From assembly GCA_963715635.1 (NCBI GenBank), contig OY970261.1, positions 1,488,001-1,552,000 of the forward strand: DNA of 64,000 nucleotides, given 5' to 3'. The notes beneath the pieces are model-generated. The model was given only the letters and a program-made list of their open reading frames with translations. It made no database searches and was not told the origin of the DNA. This document shows positions 25,849 to 34,614 of the stretch, in pieces. Within the stretch, counting starts at the first letter, position 1. Each line of letters begins with the position of its first letter. Position numbers and translations under genes: made by a program. This stretch comes from JAPKZH01 sp963715635 (GTDB lineage: Bacteria > Acidobacteriota > Aminicenantia > Aminicenantales > UBA4085).

Positions 25849-26502
25849 TTAGCTCTTTTTGGGAACGATCACCTTGACGAGAGACGGCCGCAGGAGCCGG
25901 TCGCCAAGGGTGTAGCCTTTCTGCAGTTCCTCTCCAACAAGGGGTTCCTCGACCTGGTCGGATTCTTCGGTCAGGACGGCCTGGTGGAGATTGGGATCGA
26001 ATTTTTTTTGAGCGGCGTCAATCGGGGCCACGCCCCGCTTCCGGATGATTTCGGAAAACTGCTTGTAGATCAATTCGATCCCTTCTTGAAAGCTCTTGCC
26101 ATCGGTTTGGTCCCTGGTTTTAAAGGCCCGCTCGAAATTATCCAGGGCAGATAAAATCTCCCGCAGGAATTCGCTCAAAGCATACTGGTAATAATCCTGT
26201 TTTTCGCGGTCCAGCCGTTTGCGCAGGTTCTCCATCTCCGCCACGGCCCTCAGGTACTTGTCCAGGAGCCCTTCGTTCTCCTTTTTGAGATTTTTGATAT
26301 CCGCTTCCCGTTTTTTCAGCTTGTTTTTGAGAGTCTTAGCCTCATCATGTTCAGGCTTGTCTCCCTTTTTGTGGTCTTTGGGCGTGTCCTTGGCTTCCGG
26401 CTTATGGGAAGGCAGGGCATCACTCGTGTCGGCTTCGTCCCCATTGGGGATTTCCGAGATCTCATAGTATCCGTCTTTGGTTTTCGATTCTTCAAAGTTC
26501 AT
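25849..26502 (-). CDS. grpE: Nucleotide exchange factor GrpE
   Basis: Promotes ADP release from DnaK. The 217-residue protein has a charged N-terminal tail, a long coiled coil (about 65-120; KNLKKENEGLLDKYLRAVAEMENLRKR region) and the C-terminal beta domain ending GYTLGDRLLRPSLVKVIVPKKS, which is the family signature. It follows hrcA by 14 bases and is two bases from dnaK. It is the only GrpE in the window, so it may serve both DnaK proteins. Confidence 0.94.
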   Translation of the reverse strand: MNFEESKTKDGYYEISEIPNGDEADTSDALPSHKPEAKDTPKDHKKGDKPEHDEAKTLKNKLKKREADIKNLKKENEGLLDKYLRAVAEMENLRKRLDREKQDYYQYALSEFLREILSALDNFERAFKTRDQTDGKSFQEGIELIYKQFSEIIRKRGVAPIDAAQKKFDPNLHQAVLTEESDQVEEPLVGEELQKGYTLGDRLLRPSLVKVIVPKKS

Positions 26503-26516
26503 GGCTCTTCACCTTA

Positions 26517-27563
26517 TCACTGATTTTGGCTGATTGTTTGGGTCAATTTCTTCGCCACATTATCGACCAGTGGGATGATTTTTTTATAGGGAATCCGCTT
26601 GGGGCCGATTATTCCCAGGGATCCCAGGACCTGGCTCTTGTCTCCGTAATGGGATAGGACGAGGGAGCAGTCGGAGATGAGCGGCAGGTTGGACTCTGAG
26701 CCAATCAAGACCTTGACCCGGTCCAGCGCAATAAAGTCCGAGAGGAGCTTGGCCAAGTTGGCCTTTTCCTCAAAATTTTGGAAGAGGGATTTGAGTTGGT
26801 CAATATGGGACAGCCCAAATTTGTCCAAGAGCTTGGAGGCCCCCTGCAGAATAATCTGGTTGTCATCCTCGTCCTGGAGGATGGACGCCCGGAGCAGCGT
26901 CATCAGCTTGGTGAATGCGCTCTCGAACTTCGTTTTATATTTAGGCAGCTCGCCGAGGAGATAGTCCCTGACGAACAGAAGGTTTTTGCCATGATAATTC
27001 CGGTTGATGTAGTGCGAGACCCGATCGAGTTCCAACTGGTCAAAGAAAACGTCTGTGGCGACGACCTCGGTCAGGACCATGTTGAACAACGTCACCAAGA
27101 TGATCATGACCTTATTCTCGGCGATTTTGATAAATCGGACATGATGGAAGTGGATCTTGGAAATCCGCGGCGAAAGGACAAATCCCAGGCTGTCCGAGTG
27201 CTCGGCGAGGATGCGCGATGTCTGATGCAGAAGCGAGTTCAGGTCATCCTTTTTTCCCGAAGTTCCCTGGGCAATGAGGGTGATTTGGTCGAGGGAAAGA
27301 GGGGCTTCTTCCAGGAGGCTGTTGACATAAAACCTCAACCCTCGATCCGTTGGCACGCGGCCGGACGAAGCATGGGGCTGGGCTAAAAATCCCATCCCCT
27401 CCAGCTTAAACATAATGTTTCGGATGGTCGCCGGAGAATCCGGAAGGACCTTTTTCTGATGGATGAAACCCGAGCTGATGGGCTTCCCAATCTTGAGATA
27501 ATTCTCCACGATCGTGCTCAGGACGAGCCTGTCTTTTTCCCTAAAAGTCGTGTTTTTAATCAC
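26517..27563 (-). CDS. hrcA: Heat-inducible transcription repressor HrcA
   Basis: Repressor of class I heat-shock genes. The N-terminal winged helix contains PISSGFIHQKKVLPDSPATIRNIMFKLEGMGFL, written here only as family landmarks SPATIRN and HASSGRVPTDRGLRFYV; GAF-like and inserted dimerisation regions follow. The start is GTG at 27563, eleven bases after a strong -10 box, without a clear Shine-Dalgarno sequence. Length 348 residues is normal. It leads hrcA-grpE-dnaK-dnaJ-rsmE-kinase. I found no CIRCE operator (TTAGCACTC-N9-GAGTGCTAA) in front of it. Confidence 0.93.
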   Translation of the reverse strand: MIKNTTFREKDRLVLSTIVENYLKIGKPISSGFIHQKKVLPDSPATIRNIMFKLEGMGFLAQPHASSGRVPTDRGLRFYVNSLLEEAPLSLDQITLIAQGTSGKKDDLNSLLHQTSRILAEHSDSLGFVLSPRISKIHFHHVRFIKIAENKVMIILVTLFNMVLTEVVATDVFFDQLELDRVSHYINRNYHGKNLLFVRDYLLGELPKYKTKFESAFTKLMTLLRASILQDEDDNQIILQGASKLLDKFGLSHIDQLKSLFQNFEEKANLAKLLSDFIALDRVKVLIGSESNLPLISDCSLVLSHYGDKSQVLGSLGIIGPKRIPYKKIIPLVDNVAKKLTQTISQNQ

Positions 27564-27574
27564 GTTCTCAATAA

Positions 27575-27603
27575 ATTTTACAGGACTCCTGACCCGGTGT
27601 CAA
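27575..27603 (-). promoter_or_regulatory. Strong sigma-70 promoter of the hrcA operon
   Basis: Minus strand TTGACA, exactly 17 bases, TAAAAT. The spacer contains the 11-base inverted repeat CAGGAGTCCTG. The -10 box ends 11 bases before the GTG start, so the 5' leader would be about four bases. Confidence 0.7.
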
Positions 27604-27675
27604 CGACGGGGCTGCGATGGATTGGCGCAAGAGGGTGTGCCCGACAAGAATGACATACGCCTTATTATTTTTTTA

Positions 27676-28482
27676 TTATCGGATTCGGATTCCGGCGTAG
27701 CCGACGACCTCGCGGTAATCTCCGGTCTGGTCGCCCGAAGTGGCATATTTAATGAGTTCTGCTTTTTGTGCCCCGAGGTCTTTGGCGGCAACGAGCGCCG
27801 AGGTCGTCGGCTGGAAGCCGCACATGCTGATATCTTCCCTCTTGACCACATCGAATAGTCCCTTGGGGTCAAGGTCAAGCACTTTTTGAATGGCCAGAAA
27901 GTCCTTCTCCCTGGCTTCCTCCCGACTGACATAATGGCTCATATCCGTGCTGGCCACGATCAGCGCTTCTTTTTTTAGTTCGCGAATCCCCCGGGCCACG
28001 GCCAGTCCCAAATTCTCCAATTCGTCAAACGAAGCCAAATAGGAGATCGAGATCGGAACGATGGAAAATTCCGGCCTGAAAAATTGGAGAAACGGAAGCT
28101 GCACTTCGAGGGAATGCTCCTCCAGATGGGCGGACGGGTCATCCCTAATTTGTTTTGACAAACCCATGATCCGGACGGCCAGGTCCGCCGCAACCGGAAG
28201 CGTGCCCAGCGGAGTTTCCCAGTCTCCTTCCTTCATGAGGGCAAATGTCGAACGAATTGGCCTGTGGCTTGGCGCCAACAGGACGACTGTGTCGGGAATC
28301 TCGACAGAGGAATAGACCGCGCCCGCGACCGGTCCGGAATAAATATAGCCGGCATGCGGTGCGACGACGGCTATGGCCTTCTCTTTTTTTTCTTTAGGCA
28401 GAATCATCCGCCCGAGCATCCGACGCAACTCGCCGGCGCTCCCCGGATAGAAATAGCCCGCCACGGCAGCCTTTCTTCTCAT
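27676..28482 (-). CDS. AmmeMemoRadiSam system protein B (Memo-like)
   Basis: 268-residue protein of the Memo family, related in fold to class III extradiol dioxygenases. It begins MRRKAAVAGYFYPGS and keeps the family elements VVAPHAGYIYSGPVAGAVY, LLAPSHR, EHSLEVQLPFLQ, STDMSHY and the C-terminal CGFQPTTSAL. In many bacteria it is encoded with an AMMECR1 protein and a radical SAM enzyme; neither partner is in this window. It faces away from cysS. Its biochemical role is not established. Confidence 0.9.
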   Translation of the reverse strand: MRRKAAVAGYFYPGSAGELRRMLGRMILPKEKKEKAIAVVAPHAGYIYSGPVAGAVYSSVEIPDTVVLLAPSHRPIRSTFALMKEGDWETPLGTLPVAADLAVRIMGLSKQIRDDPSAHLEEHSLEVQLPFLQFFRPEFSIVPISISYLASFDELENLGLAVARGIRELKKEALIVASTDMSHYVSREEAREKDFLAIQKVLDLDPKGLFDVVKREDISMCGFQPTTSALVAAKDLGAQKAELIKYATSGDQTGDYREVVGYAGIRIR

Positions 28483-28508
28483 AATCCCTCCTTTCGATTG
28501 AGAAAAAA

Positions 28509-28537
28509 ATTATGGCATAAACCGAAGAGGCGGTCAA
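28509..28537 (-). promoter_or_regulatory. Promoter of the Memo-like gene
   Basis: Minus strand TTGACC, 17 bases, CATAAT, followed by AAAGGAGGG before the ATG at 28482. Confidence 0.6.
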
Positions 28538-28583
28538 TCCAGGGGATGCCGAGGAAACGCTTTATTTTGAGTTTTATCGGCAT

Positions 28584-28589
28584 TATAAT
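28584..28589 (+). promoter_or_regulatory. Consensus -10 box just before cysS
   Basis: A perfect TATAAT ends eight bases before the GTG start of cysS. The -35 match (TTTATT, 17 bases upstream) is poor. If used, the message would be leaderless or nearly so. Confidence 0.4.
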
Positions 28590-28597
28590 AGGCCGTC

Positions 28598-29998
28598 GTG
28601 ATTCAATTTTTCAATACCCTCACCGGCCGAAAAGAAGTTTTCCATCCCATTGTTCCCGGCGAAGTCAAGATCTATACATGCGGGCCGACAGTCTATGATT
28701 ATCCCCATATCGGCAATTTCCGTGCCTACGTCTTTGAGGACCTCTTGAAACGATTCCTCCAGCTCTCCGGCTTCCGGATCACCCATGTGATGAACATCAC
28801 GGACGTGGACGATAAGACTATCAAAGGAGCCCGGGCCCAGGGTGCTAGCCTGTCTCAATATACTGCGAAGTATATCCAGGCCTTTTTTGATGACCTGGGA
28901 CTCCTCCAGGTCTCCCCTGCGGATGCCTATCCCCGGGCAACGGACAATATTCCCGACATGGTCAAGATCATTTCCAGGCTCCTCGAAACAGGCTACGCTT
29001 ATGTCAAAGATGGCTCGGTCTATTTCAGCATCGCCAAGTCTCCGGGATACGGCAAGCTTTCCAAGATCCGCATCGATGAGCTCCAGTCCACGAGGAGGAT
29101 CGAGTCCGACGAATATGAAAAAGAGAGCGCCCAGGATTTTGCCCTTTGGAAGGCTAAAAAAGAAGGTGAGCCCTATTGGGACACGGATCTCGGCCCCGGC
29201 CGGCCCGGCTGGCACATCGAATGCTCGGCCATGAGCGCTAAGTACCTGGGGGAAAGGTTTGATATCCACTGCGGCGGCGTGGACAACATCTTTCCGCACC
29301 ACGAAAACGAGATCGCCCAATCCGAAGCTTATTTCGGCCATCCCTTCGTCAACGTCTGGCTCCACTGCCACCACCTCATCGTCAACGGCGAAAAAATGTC
29401 CAAGTCCAAGGGAAATTATTTCACTCTCAGGGACTTGACCGAAAAGCGGGTGGATCCCTTGGACATCCGCTTTCTTCTGCTCTCCACGCATTACCGCAAG
29501 GTGCTGAATTTCACCCTTGAGGCCTTGGACCAGGCTAAAGCCTCTGTCCAGAGGATCAAGGATTTCCTTTATGAATTGGGCAACCGGAGCTTTCCAGCGG
29601 GAAACAATCCACTCGTCACAAAAATGATTTCGGCGACCCAAAAAAAGTTTATCGAAGGGCTCAGCGATGACCTCAATATATCCGTGGCCCTGACGGCTCT
29701 TTTTGAGTTGATCAAGGAAGCCAACATCTTGATTAAGCACAATAAGCTTTTTAGCGGCGATGCAGAGGCCTTGTCGAACCTCGTCGATACTCTGGACCGG
29801 GTCCTGGCTGTTCTGCGTTCCAAACAGGTGCCAACGCTGGAGGTGGCGGTGTCGGAAAAAATCCGAGTTCGGGAAAAGGCGAGAGCGGATAAGGACTATG
29901 CTTTAGCCGACCGGATCCGCCAAGAATTGCTGCAGGCGGGAGTCGTTCTCGAAGATACAAAAGAAGGCGTTCGTTGGAAGGTCATAAAGACAAAGTGA
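28598..29998 (+). CDS. cysS: Cysteinyl-tRNA synthetase
   Basis: Class I synthetase that charges tRNA-Cys. Zn-binding Cys28 lies in YTCGPTVYDYPHIGN, which also carries the HIGH-type motif at residues 37-40; the KMSKS motif is in GEKMSKSKGN; and the further zinc ligands lie in WHIECSAM and PHHENEIAQSE. The 466-residue length is normal. The start is GTG at 28598. The stop overlaps a GTG start of the next gene. Confidence 0.97.
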   Translation: MIQFFNTLTGRKEVFHPIVPGEVKIYTCGPTVYDYPHIGNFRAYVFEDLLKRFLQLSGFRITHVMNITDVDDKTIKGARAQGASLSQYTAKYIQAFFDDLGLLQVSPADAYPRATDNIPDMVKIISRLLETGYAYVKDGSVYFSIAKSPGYGKLSKIRIDELQSTRRIESDEYEKESAQDFALWKAKKEGEPYWDTDLGPGRPGWHIECSAMSAKYLGERFDIHCGGVDNIFPHHENEIAQSEAYFGHPFVNVWLHCHHLIVNGEKMSKSKGNYFTLRDLTEKRVDPLDIRFLLLSTHYRKVLNFTLEALDQAKASVQRIKDFLYELGNRSFPAGNNPLVTKMISATQKKFIEGLSDDLNISVALTALFELIKEANILIKHNKLFSGDAEALSNLVDTLDRVLAVLRSKQVPTLEVAVSEKIRVREKARADKDYALADRIRQELLQAGVVLEDTKEGVRWKVIKTK

Positions 29999-30339
29999 CT
30001 CTGGGCAAGGCCGGCGAAGAGGCGGCCGTCCGCTACCTCCGAGGCAAGAAATACAAAATTGTCGAGCGCAGGGTTCGTCTCCTGCGCGGTGAGATCGATA
30101 TTATCGCCTATGACCGAGAGACGCTGGTGTTTGCCGAGGTCAAGACCAGGACGAGCCGCGCCTTCGGTTTCCCGGAGGAATCTGTGACGCCCGCTAAACA
30201 GGAACAGATCCGGAAGATCGCCCTAACGTATCTATCCAGGCACCGCTTAGAAAACGTGCCCTGCCGTTTTGACGTTCTCTCTGTAACGATTTCAGACGGT
30301 CAGCAGGTCCAAATCCGCCATCTCGAAAATGCTTTTTAA
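29995..30339 (+). CDS. YraN/UPF0102 family endonuclease-fold protein
   Basis: Small protein of the PD-(D/E)XK-like UPF0102 family. The core motif GEIDIIAYDRETLVFAEVKTR carries the Glu, Asp and E-x-K residues of the fold; GKAGEEAAVRYL at the N-terminus is also typical. I chose GTG at 29995, which overlaps the cysS stop as GTGA (114 residues); TTG at 29974 is the alternative and would add seven residues. A nuclease role in recombination or repair is inferred from the fold. Confidence 0.88.
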   Translation: MTLGKAGEEAAVRYLRGKKYKIVERRVRLLRGEIDIIAYDRETLVFAEVKTRTSRAFGFPEESVTPAKQEQIRKIALTYLSRHRLENVPCRFDVLSVTISDGQQVQIRHLENAF

Positions 30340-30368
30340 ATAGGAATCTTATTGATGAGGAGGTTGCT

Positions 30369-32243
30369 ATGAGGCTTGCCAGAAATTTCCGGGTCGGTCT
30401 GTTTTTGGTCCTTGTCTTCATGTCCGGGATAGGCGCCTTCGGTCAATCCGTTCCAAAACCGGAGGACATCCTCGGCTTCAAGGTCGGCGACGACTACCAC
30501 CTGGCCACATACACGCAGGCCATAGATTATCTCAAAAGGCTCGCCCAGAATTCGGACAGAATCAAGCTGTTCGACATGGGGAAAACGTCGATGGGACAGA
30601 CGATGACCTACGCGGCAATCTCGTCCCCCCAAAACCTGGCTGATTTGGATAAATACAAGCGGATTGCCCGGAGCTTGTCTTTGGCCAGACTCTCTGCCGC
30701 CGAAGCCCAGAAACAGTCCAACGAGGGAAGGGCTATTGTCTATATCGATGGCGGACTGCATGCTTCGGAATGCGCGCCAGCCCAGCACAACATCCAGCTG
30801 GCTTATGACCTTGTCACGGCGACGGACACGAAAACGCTCAGGATCCTGAATGACGTCATCCTCATACTCGTTTTTGCCAACCCGGACGGCATGAACATGT
30901 TGGCCGACTGGTATCACCCTAATATTGGGACTCCTTATGAGGTGGCCGGAATGCCCTTCCTCTACCAAAAGTATGCCGGGCACGATAACAACCGGGATTC
31001 TTACGTCGCCAACCTGCTTGAAACCCAAAACCTCACTAAGCTCGTCAACCAGGAATGGTTTCCCGTCATCCTATACAATCATCATCAGACGGCACCTTTC
31101 CCCGCCAGAATCTGGACGCCTCCCAACTCCGAACCCACCAATCCGAATGTCCACCCGCTCGTCGTCCGCTGGCAAAATATGATCGGCTCGGCGATGGGAG
31201 CGGCCTTCGATGAGGACGGCAAGGAAGGCGCCATTTCTCGGATCGTTTTTGACACCTGGTATCCCGGCTATTTGACCCAGGTTGTTGATTCCCACAATAT
31301 CATCTCCATCCTGACCGAAACGGCACTTTACCGGTATGCCACTCCCCACTTCTACACCCTGCGCGAATTTCCTAAGGAATACCAGGATCTGACCATGTCC
31401 GCCTTCTACCCGAATCCGTGGAAAGGAGGTTGGTGGAGGCTCAAAGACGCCGTCGATTATTGTCTGACAGCGTCGAAGGCCGTTCTCGACGTGGCTTCGA
31501 AATATCGGGAGGAACTGCTTTTCAATAAATACAAAATGGGAGCGGACGTCATAGCCCAATTCCGCAAAGAGCCGCCATATGCCTGGATCCTGCCCGCCCG
31601 GCAGTCCGACCCTGGAAACCTGGCCTTGCTTCTCAATCGGATGGTTTTGTTGGGAATCGAGGTGGACAGGGCTGACGAATCCTTCGTCTGCGATGGCATC
31701 GCCTATCCTTCGGGAACCTATGTCATTCCCATGAGCCAGCCCTTTGCCTTGTTCCTCAAGAACGTCTTTGAGGAACAGAAGTACCCCGACATGAGAAAAT
31801 ATCCCGACCTTTGGCAGGGGTTGGTTCAATCGCAGAGGTTTGAAGGGGCGCCGTTCGAATCCTACGATATGATGGGGTGGACGCTGCCCTATCAATTCGG
31901 GGTGAAGGCCCTCAGCGCCAATACCCCCATCACCGTTAAAATGTCGCCGCAAAAGGAAGTCACGGCGGTCAGTGGCGAGATCGTCGGCAAAGTTAGAGCG
32001 GCCTATCTCATCAGCCACGAGATGAATGCCGGAGCCACCGCCGTCAACCGTATTCTGAAAGCCGGCGGAAAGGCCGCCTGGGCAAAAAAACCGTTCATGG
32101 TTCAGGACAAAAACTTTCCTGAAGGGACCATCATCGTTCCAACAAAGAGCGTATCCCCTGCATTCATGGGCTCGCTGGCCAAGGACTTGAACATCAAAGT
32201 CGCGGCGGCTGAGGGGATCCCAAGGTTGAAGTCACTGAATTGA
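30369..32243 (+). CDS. Exported M14-family zinc metallocarboxypeptidase
   Basis: 624 residues with a signal peptide (hydrophobic about 9-24, then FGQSVPK). The M14 zinc site is visible as His131 and Glu134 in GGLHASECAP, with a third candidate ligand in LYNHHQTAP (His238/239), an Asn/Arg substrate region in GHDNNRDSY, and the catalytic Glu plausibly in SILTETALY. Related large M14 proteins carry an additional C-terminal region in one chain; here that region is in the next gene, which begins in the TTGA overlap at this stop. It would act on peptides outside the inner membrane. Confidence 0.87.
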   Translation: MRLARNFRVGLFLVLVFMSGIGAFGQSVPKPEDILGFKVGDDYHLATYTQAIDYLKRLAQNSDRIKLFDMGKTSMGQTMTYAAISSPQNLADLDKYKRIARSLSLARLSAAEAQKQSNEGRAIVYIDGGLHASECAPAQHNIQLAYDLVTATDTKTLRILNDVILILVFANPDGMNMLADWYHPNIGTPYEVAGMPFLYQKYAGHDNNRDSYVANLLETQNLTKLVNQEWFPVILYNHHQTAPFPARIWTPPNSEPTNPNVHPLVVRWQNMIGSAMGAAFDEDGKEGAISRIVFDTWYPGYLTQVVDSHNIISILTETALYRYATPHFYTLREFPKEYQDLTMSAFYPNPWKGGWWRLKDAVDYCLTASKAVLDVASKYREELLFNKYKMGADVIAQFRKEPPYAWILPARQSDPGNLALLLNRMVLLGIEVDRADESFVCDGIAYPSGTYVIPMSQPFALFLKNVFEEQKYPDMRKYPDLWQGLVQSQRFEGAPFESYDMMGWTLPYQFGVKALSANTPITVKMSPQKEVTAVSGEIVGKVRAAYLISHEMNAGATAVNRILKAGGKAAWAKKPFMVQDKNFPEGTIIVPTKSVSPAFMGSLAKDLNIKVAAAEGIPRLKSLN

Positions 32244-32974
32244 AAAAGCCGCGATTGGCCATCTACCAGTCCTGGATGGCGAGCGCCGAGGAAGGCTGGA
32301 CAAGGTTCGTCCTCGACCAATATGAATTCGATTATTCCATCCTCCATGACGCCGATATCCGGGCCGGCAATCTCGAAGATAAGTTCGATGTCCTGATCAT
32401 GCCGGACTATGGGAGCTCCGAGCCGGTCGTTAACGGCTATGCCAAAGGCACGATGCCCCCTGCATATATCGGGGGCATCACCCTCAACGGCCTGAGGAAC
32501 CTCAAGACCTTTGTTCAAAATGGGGGTTCTATCATTTTCATGAACGCCATCTGCGAGATGGCTTTGGATGATTTCGGCGCTTCCGCCCGAAACGTCCTCA
32601 AGCAGGTCAAGCCGCAGGACTTTATTTGTTCGGGTTCTTTGCTGCGCGTCGAATTCGACACGGCTCATCCCCTAGCCTATGGGATGCCGAAGGAGGCCGC
32701 CGCTGTTTTCTCGGACGGCTGCGCGTTCGACATCCTGCCTTCCTACGGGGCCAAGAAAGAACCCAAGAGCGTCGCCAAATATGCGGGGGAAAACCTCCTG
32801 ATGAGCGGATGGATCCACGGCGAGAAGCTCATCCAGCAGAAATCTGCCATCCTGGACGTCCCTTGCGAGAAAGGAAAATTGATCCTGCTGGGATTTCCTG
32901 TACAGTTCCGCGGCCAGCCCTACGGCACGTTCAAGCTGCTTTTCAACGCCATCTATTATGGGGCGATTCGCTAA
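32240..32974 (+). CDS. C-terminal companion of the M14 peptidase (split gene)
   Basis: 244 residues, beginning with TTG at 32240 inside the overlap TTGA. No signal peptide is present. It opens RLAIYQSWMASAEEGWTRFVLDQY and has DVLIMPDYGSS and GGSIIFMNAICE, resembling the class I glutamine amidotransferase-like C-terminal domain that follows the peptidase domain in single-chain M14 relatives I recall. Without its own export signal it could not follow the peptidase unless joined to it. It may therefore be the product of a natural or sequencing frameshift. Confidence 0.7.
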   Translation: MKKPRLAIYQSWMASAEEGWTRFVLDQYEFDYSILHDADIRAGNLEDKFDVLIMPDYGSSEPVVNGYAKGTMPPAYIGGITLNGLRNLKTFVQNGGSIIFMNAICEMALDDFGASARNVLKQVKPQDFICSGSLLRVEFDTAHPLAYGMPKEAAAVFSDGCAFDILPSYGAKKEPKSVAKYAGENLLMSGWIHGEKLIQQKSAILDVPCEKGKLILLGFPVQFRGQPYGTFKLLFNAIYYGAIR

Positions 32975-33471
32975 AAGCTTTTTTGGGAGATTTTTTTGGG
33001 CCTGCGGACGACCGATCGGTCGCCGGATGCCCTGTGCAGGGCGGCCATGGACCTCCGCAAAACGGGATGGATGACGTCCGGGGCTATCTCATTCAAGGGC
33101 ACAAGAACAAAATTCCTGGCGGCAATTCGTGGGTGGGGAATGGTCAGGTCAGGAGTGTCCAAAATCGTATCTTCCGCTAAAAGGATGTCCAGGTCGATTA
33201 AGCGAGGGCCGTTCGGAAGCGTCTTTGTCCGCCCCATCTTTTTTTCGATGGACTGAAGCAGGCCCAGAAGCTCCCGGGGCGCAAGGTCGGACTCGACCTC
33301 GATGACCTGATTGATGAACCACGGTTGATCGTCATAGCCGAGGGGCTGGGTTTGATAGAGAGAAGATCGGGCCAGGATCTTCGCCCCGCTGCCTTCTAGC
33401 AAGGCAATCGCCCGCCGCAGGTTTCTTCTCCTGTCTCCGAGATTGCTGCCCAAGCCGAGAAAATAGTTCAT
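32971..33471 (-). CDS. folK: HPPK, folate pathway pyrophosphokinase
   Basis: Transfers pyrophosphate from ATP to 6-hydroxymethyl-7,8-dihydropterin in folate synthesis. The 166-residue protein has the N-terminal LGLGSNLGDR, SSLYQTQPLGYDDQPWF with FINQV, and the signature GPRLIDLDILL followed by IPHPRIAARNFVLVPL. Its C-terminal end overlaps the end of the converging M14 companion gene by four bases. No other folate gene is adjacent. Confidence 0.95.
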   Translation of the reverse strand: MNYFLGLGSNLGDRRRNLRRAIALLEGSGAKILARSSLYQTQPLGYDDQPWFINQVIEVESDLAPRELLGLLQSIEKKMGRTKTLPNGPRLIDLDILLAEDTILDTPDLTIPHPRIAARNFVLVPLNEIAPDVIHPVLRRSMAALHRASGDRSVVRRPKKISQKSF

Positions 33472-33486
33472 GGATCGTCGGCTGGC

Positions 33487-34554
33487 CTAGAGGTGGAGAA
33501 GGCCGAATCTCTTGAAAACCCGGAGCGCGGCGAACGTCAGCCAAAGATGGTCTTCCAAAGATGTTTTTTTGGCGTCTGACTCCCAGAAACCGAGGCTATT
33601 CTGTCTCGACAAGAGCCAGTCCAATGCTTCCGCAATTCCGGGATGCTCCGCAGAAAAGCCAATTGTCGAGAGTGAGTCCAAGCTGCTGAGGACATTGGTT
33701 GTCCAGAACGGATAGGTCAATTCTTCCCAGTTTGAAGCCGACCGCCTGTCCTCATATTCGTCTTCCTGAAAAAAGCGGCTGAGGACAAGCTCTCCGGCTT
33801 TCCGGCATTCCCGGCTCTCCCTCCAGGTCGCTGATTCCGCCAAGGCCCGAAGGACTATTCCGGTGATGAGATGGCAAAAAGGCTTGGACTTGTTCGGCTT
33901 GAATGGCTTCTTTCTACTCCCGGATGGATGATCATAGCGGCGGGCGACCTGGTCTCTGCTGATGGTGCGGCACGGGATGGCCCATCCTCCGTCGTTCTGG
34001 CGATTATTCAGGATCCAGCGAAAGCCTTTTTGGATTTTTGCGTCTTGATCCAAACCGTATTTACAGAGAATTTCCAGCGTCAAGGCATGAAATCCGGGAG
34101 AATATTCATTAAAGGCTGTGGCCCGAAAATCACCCTCGGCGGTCTGAGAAGAAAACAAGTAGCGAACTGAATTTTGAACCTTGCTGTCGTCCAATCTGCA
34201 TCCATAATCATAGAGCTTATGAGCATTTTTAACTGTTTCGATTAGAAATTGCGACTTGCTTTCGGTGCTGGGCGCTTTGGCCTTGTCCTTGAGCCAACTG
34301 CCATCTTCCCGTTGGGTATCCAGGATCCGGACCCGCGCTCCGAGCTTGCAGAGATTCTTGATTTCCCTGTCAACGGGAACCTCGAGGATATCTCTCTTAA
34401 GCCAATACAGAATCGGGAGATGGCCCCTGGCCAGAAGGAATTCGACGGCTTGGTGCAGACGAGGATTTTTAGGCGGCATCGGTAGGTCGTATTTTATTGT
34501 ATTCCAAGAGGATAAGTCTGTCAATTCGAGAATCGGCCGCGGTGCGCTCCTCAT
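33487..34554 (-). CDS. Hypothetical alpha/alpha-toroid (prenyltransferase/squalene cyclase-like repeat) protein
   Basis: 355 residues, not assigned to a named enzyme. Repeats of the terpenoid-cyclase/PFTB toroid are visible: ILDTQREDGSWLKDK, YLFSSQTAEGDFRATA, ILNNRQNDGGWAIPC and WLLSRQNSLGFWESDA, each a Q-x-x-D/E-G-x-W type turn between helices. No signal peptide or membrane segment is evident, and the DxDD catalytic motif of squalene-hopene cyclase is not visible. It lies 15 bases upstream of folK on the same strand. A non-catalytic or degradative role is open. Confidence 0.65.
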   Translation of the reverse strand: MRSAPRPILELTDLSSWNTIKYDLPMPPKNPRLHQAVEFLLARGHLPILYWLKRDILEVPVDREIKNLCKLGARVRILDTQREDGSWLKDKAKAPSTESKSQFLIETVKNAHKLYDYGCRLDDSKVQNSVRYLFSSQTAEGDFRATAFNEYSPGFHALTLEILCKYGLDQDAKIQKGFRWILNNRQNDGGWAIPCRTISRDQVARRYDHPSGSRKKPFKPNKSKPFCHLITGIVLRALAESATWRESRECRKAGELVLSRFFQEDEYEDRRSASNWEELTYPFWTTNVLSSLDSLSTIGFSAEHPGIAEALDWLLSRQNSLGFWESDAKKTSLEDHLWLTFAALRVFKRFGLLHL

Positions 34555-34614
34555 TTTTCTTACACACGGGAAAGAAATTTTAGTATGATGATGGCCTGAG
34601 GAGGTTTATCGGCC

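Noticed and set aside
28583..29740. 385-codon minus-strand open frame opposite cysS
   Set aside because: No family resemblance and fully covered by cysS.
32236..32250. Programmed -1 frameshift joining the two M14 genes
   Set aside because: The A-run comes after the stop codon and there is no slippery heptamer before it, so a programmed shift is not supported; split or error remain open.
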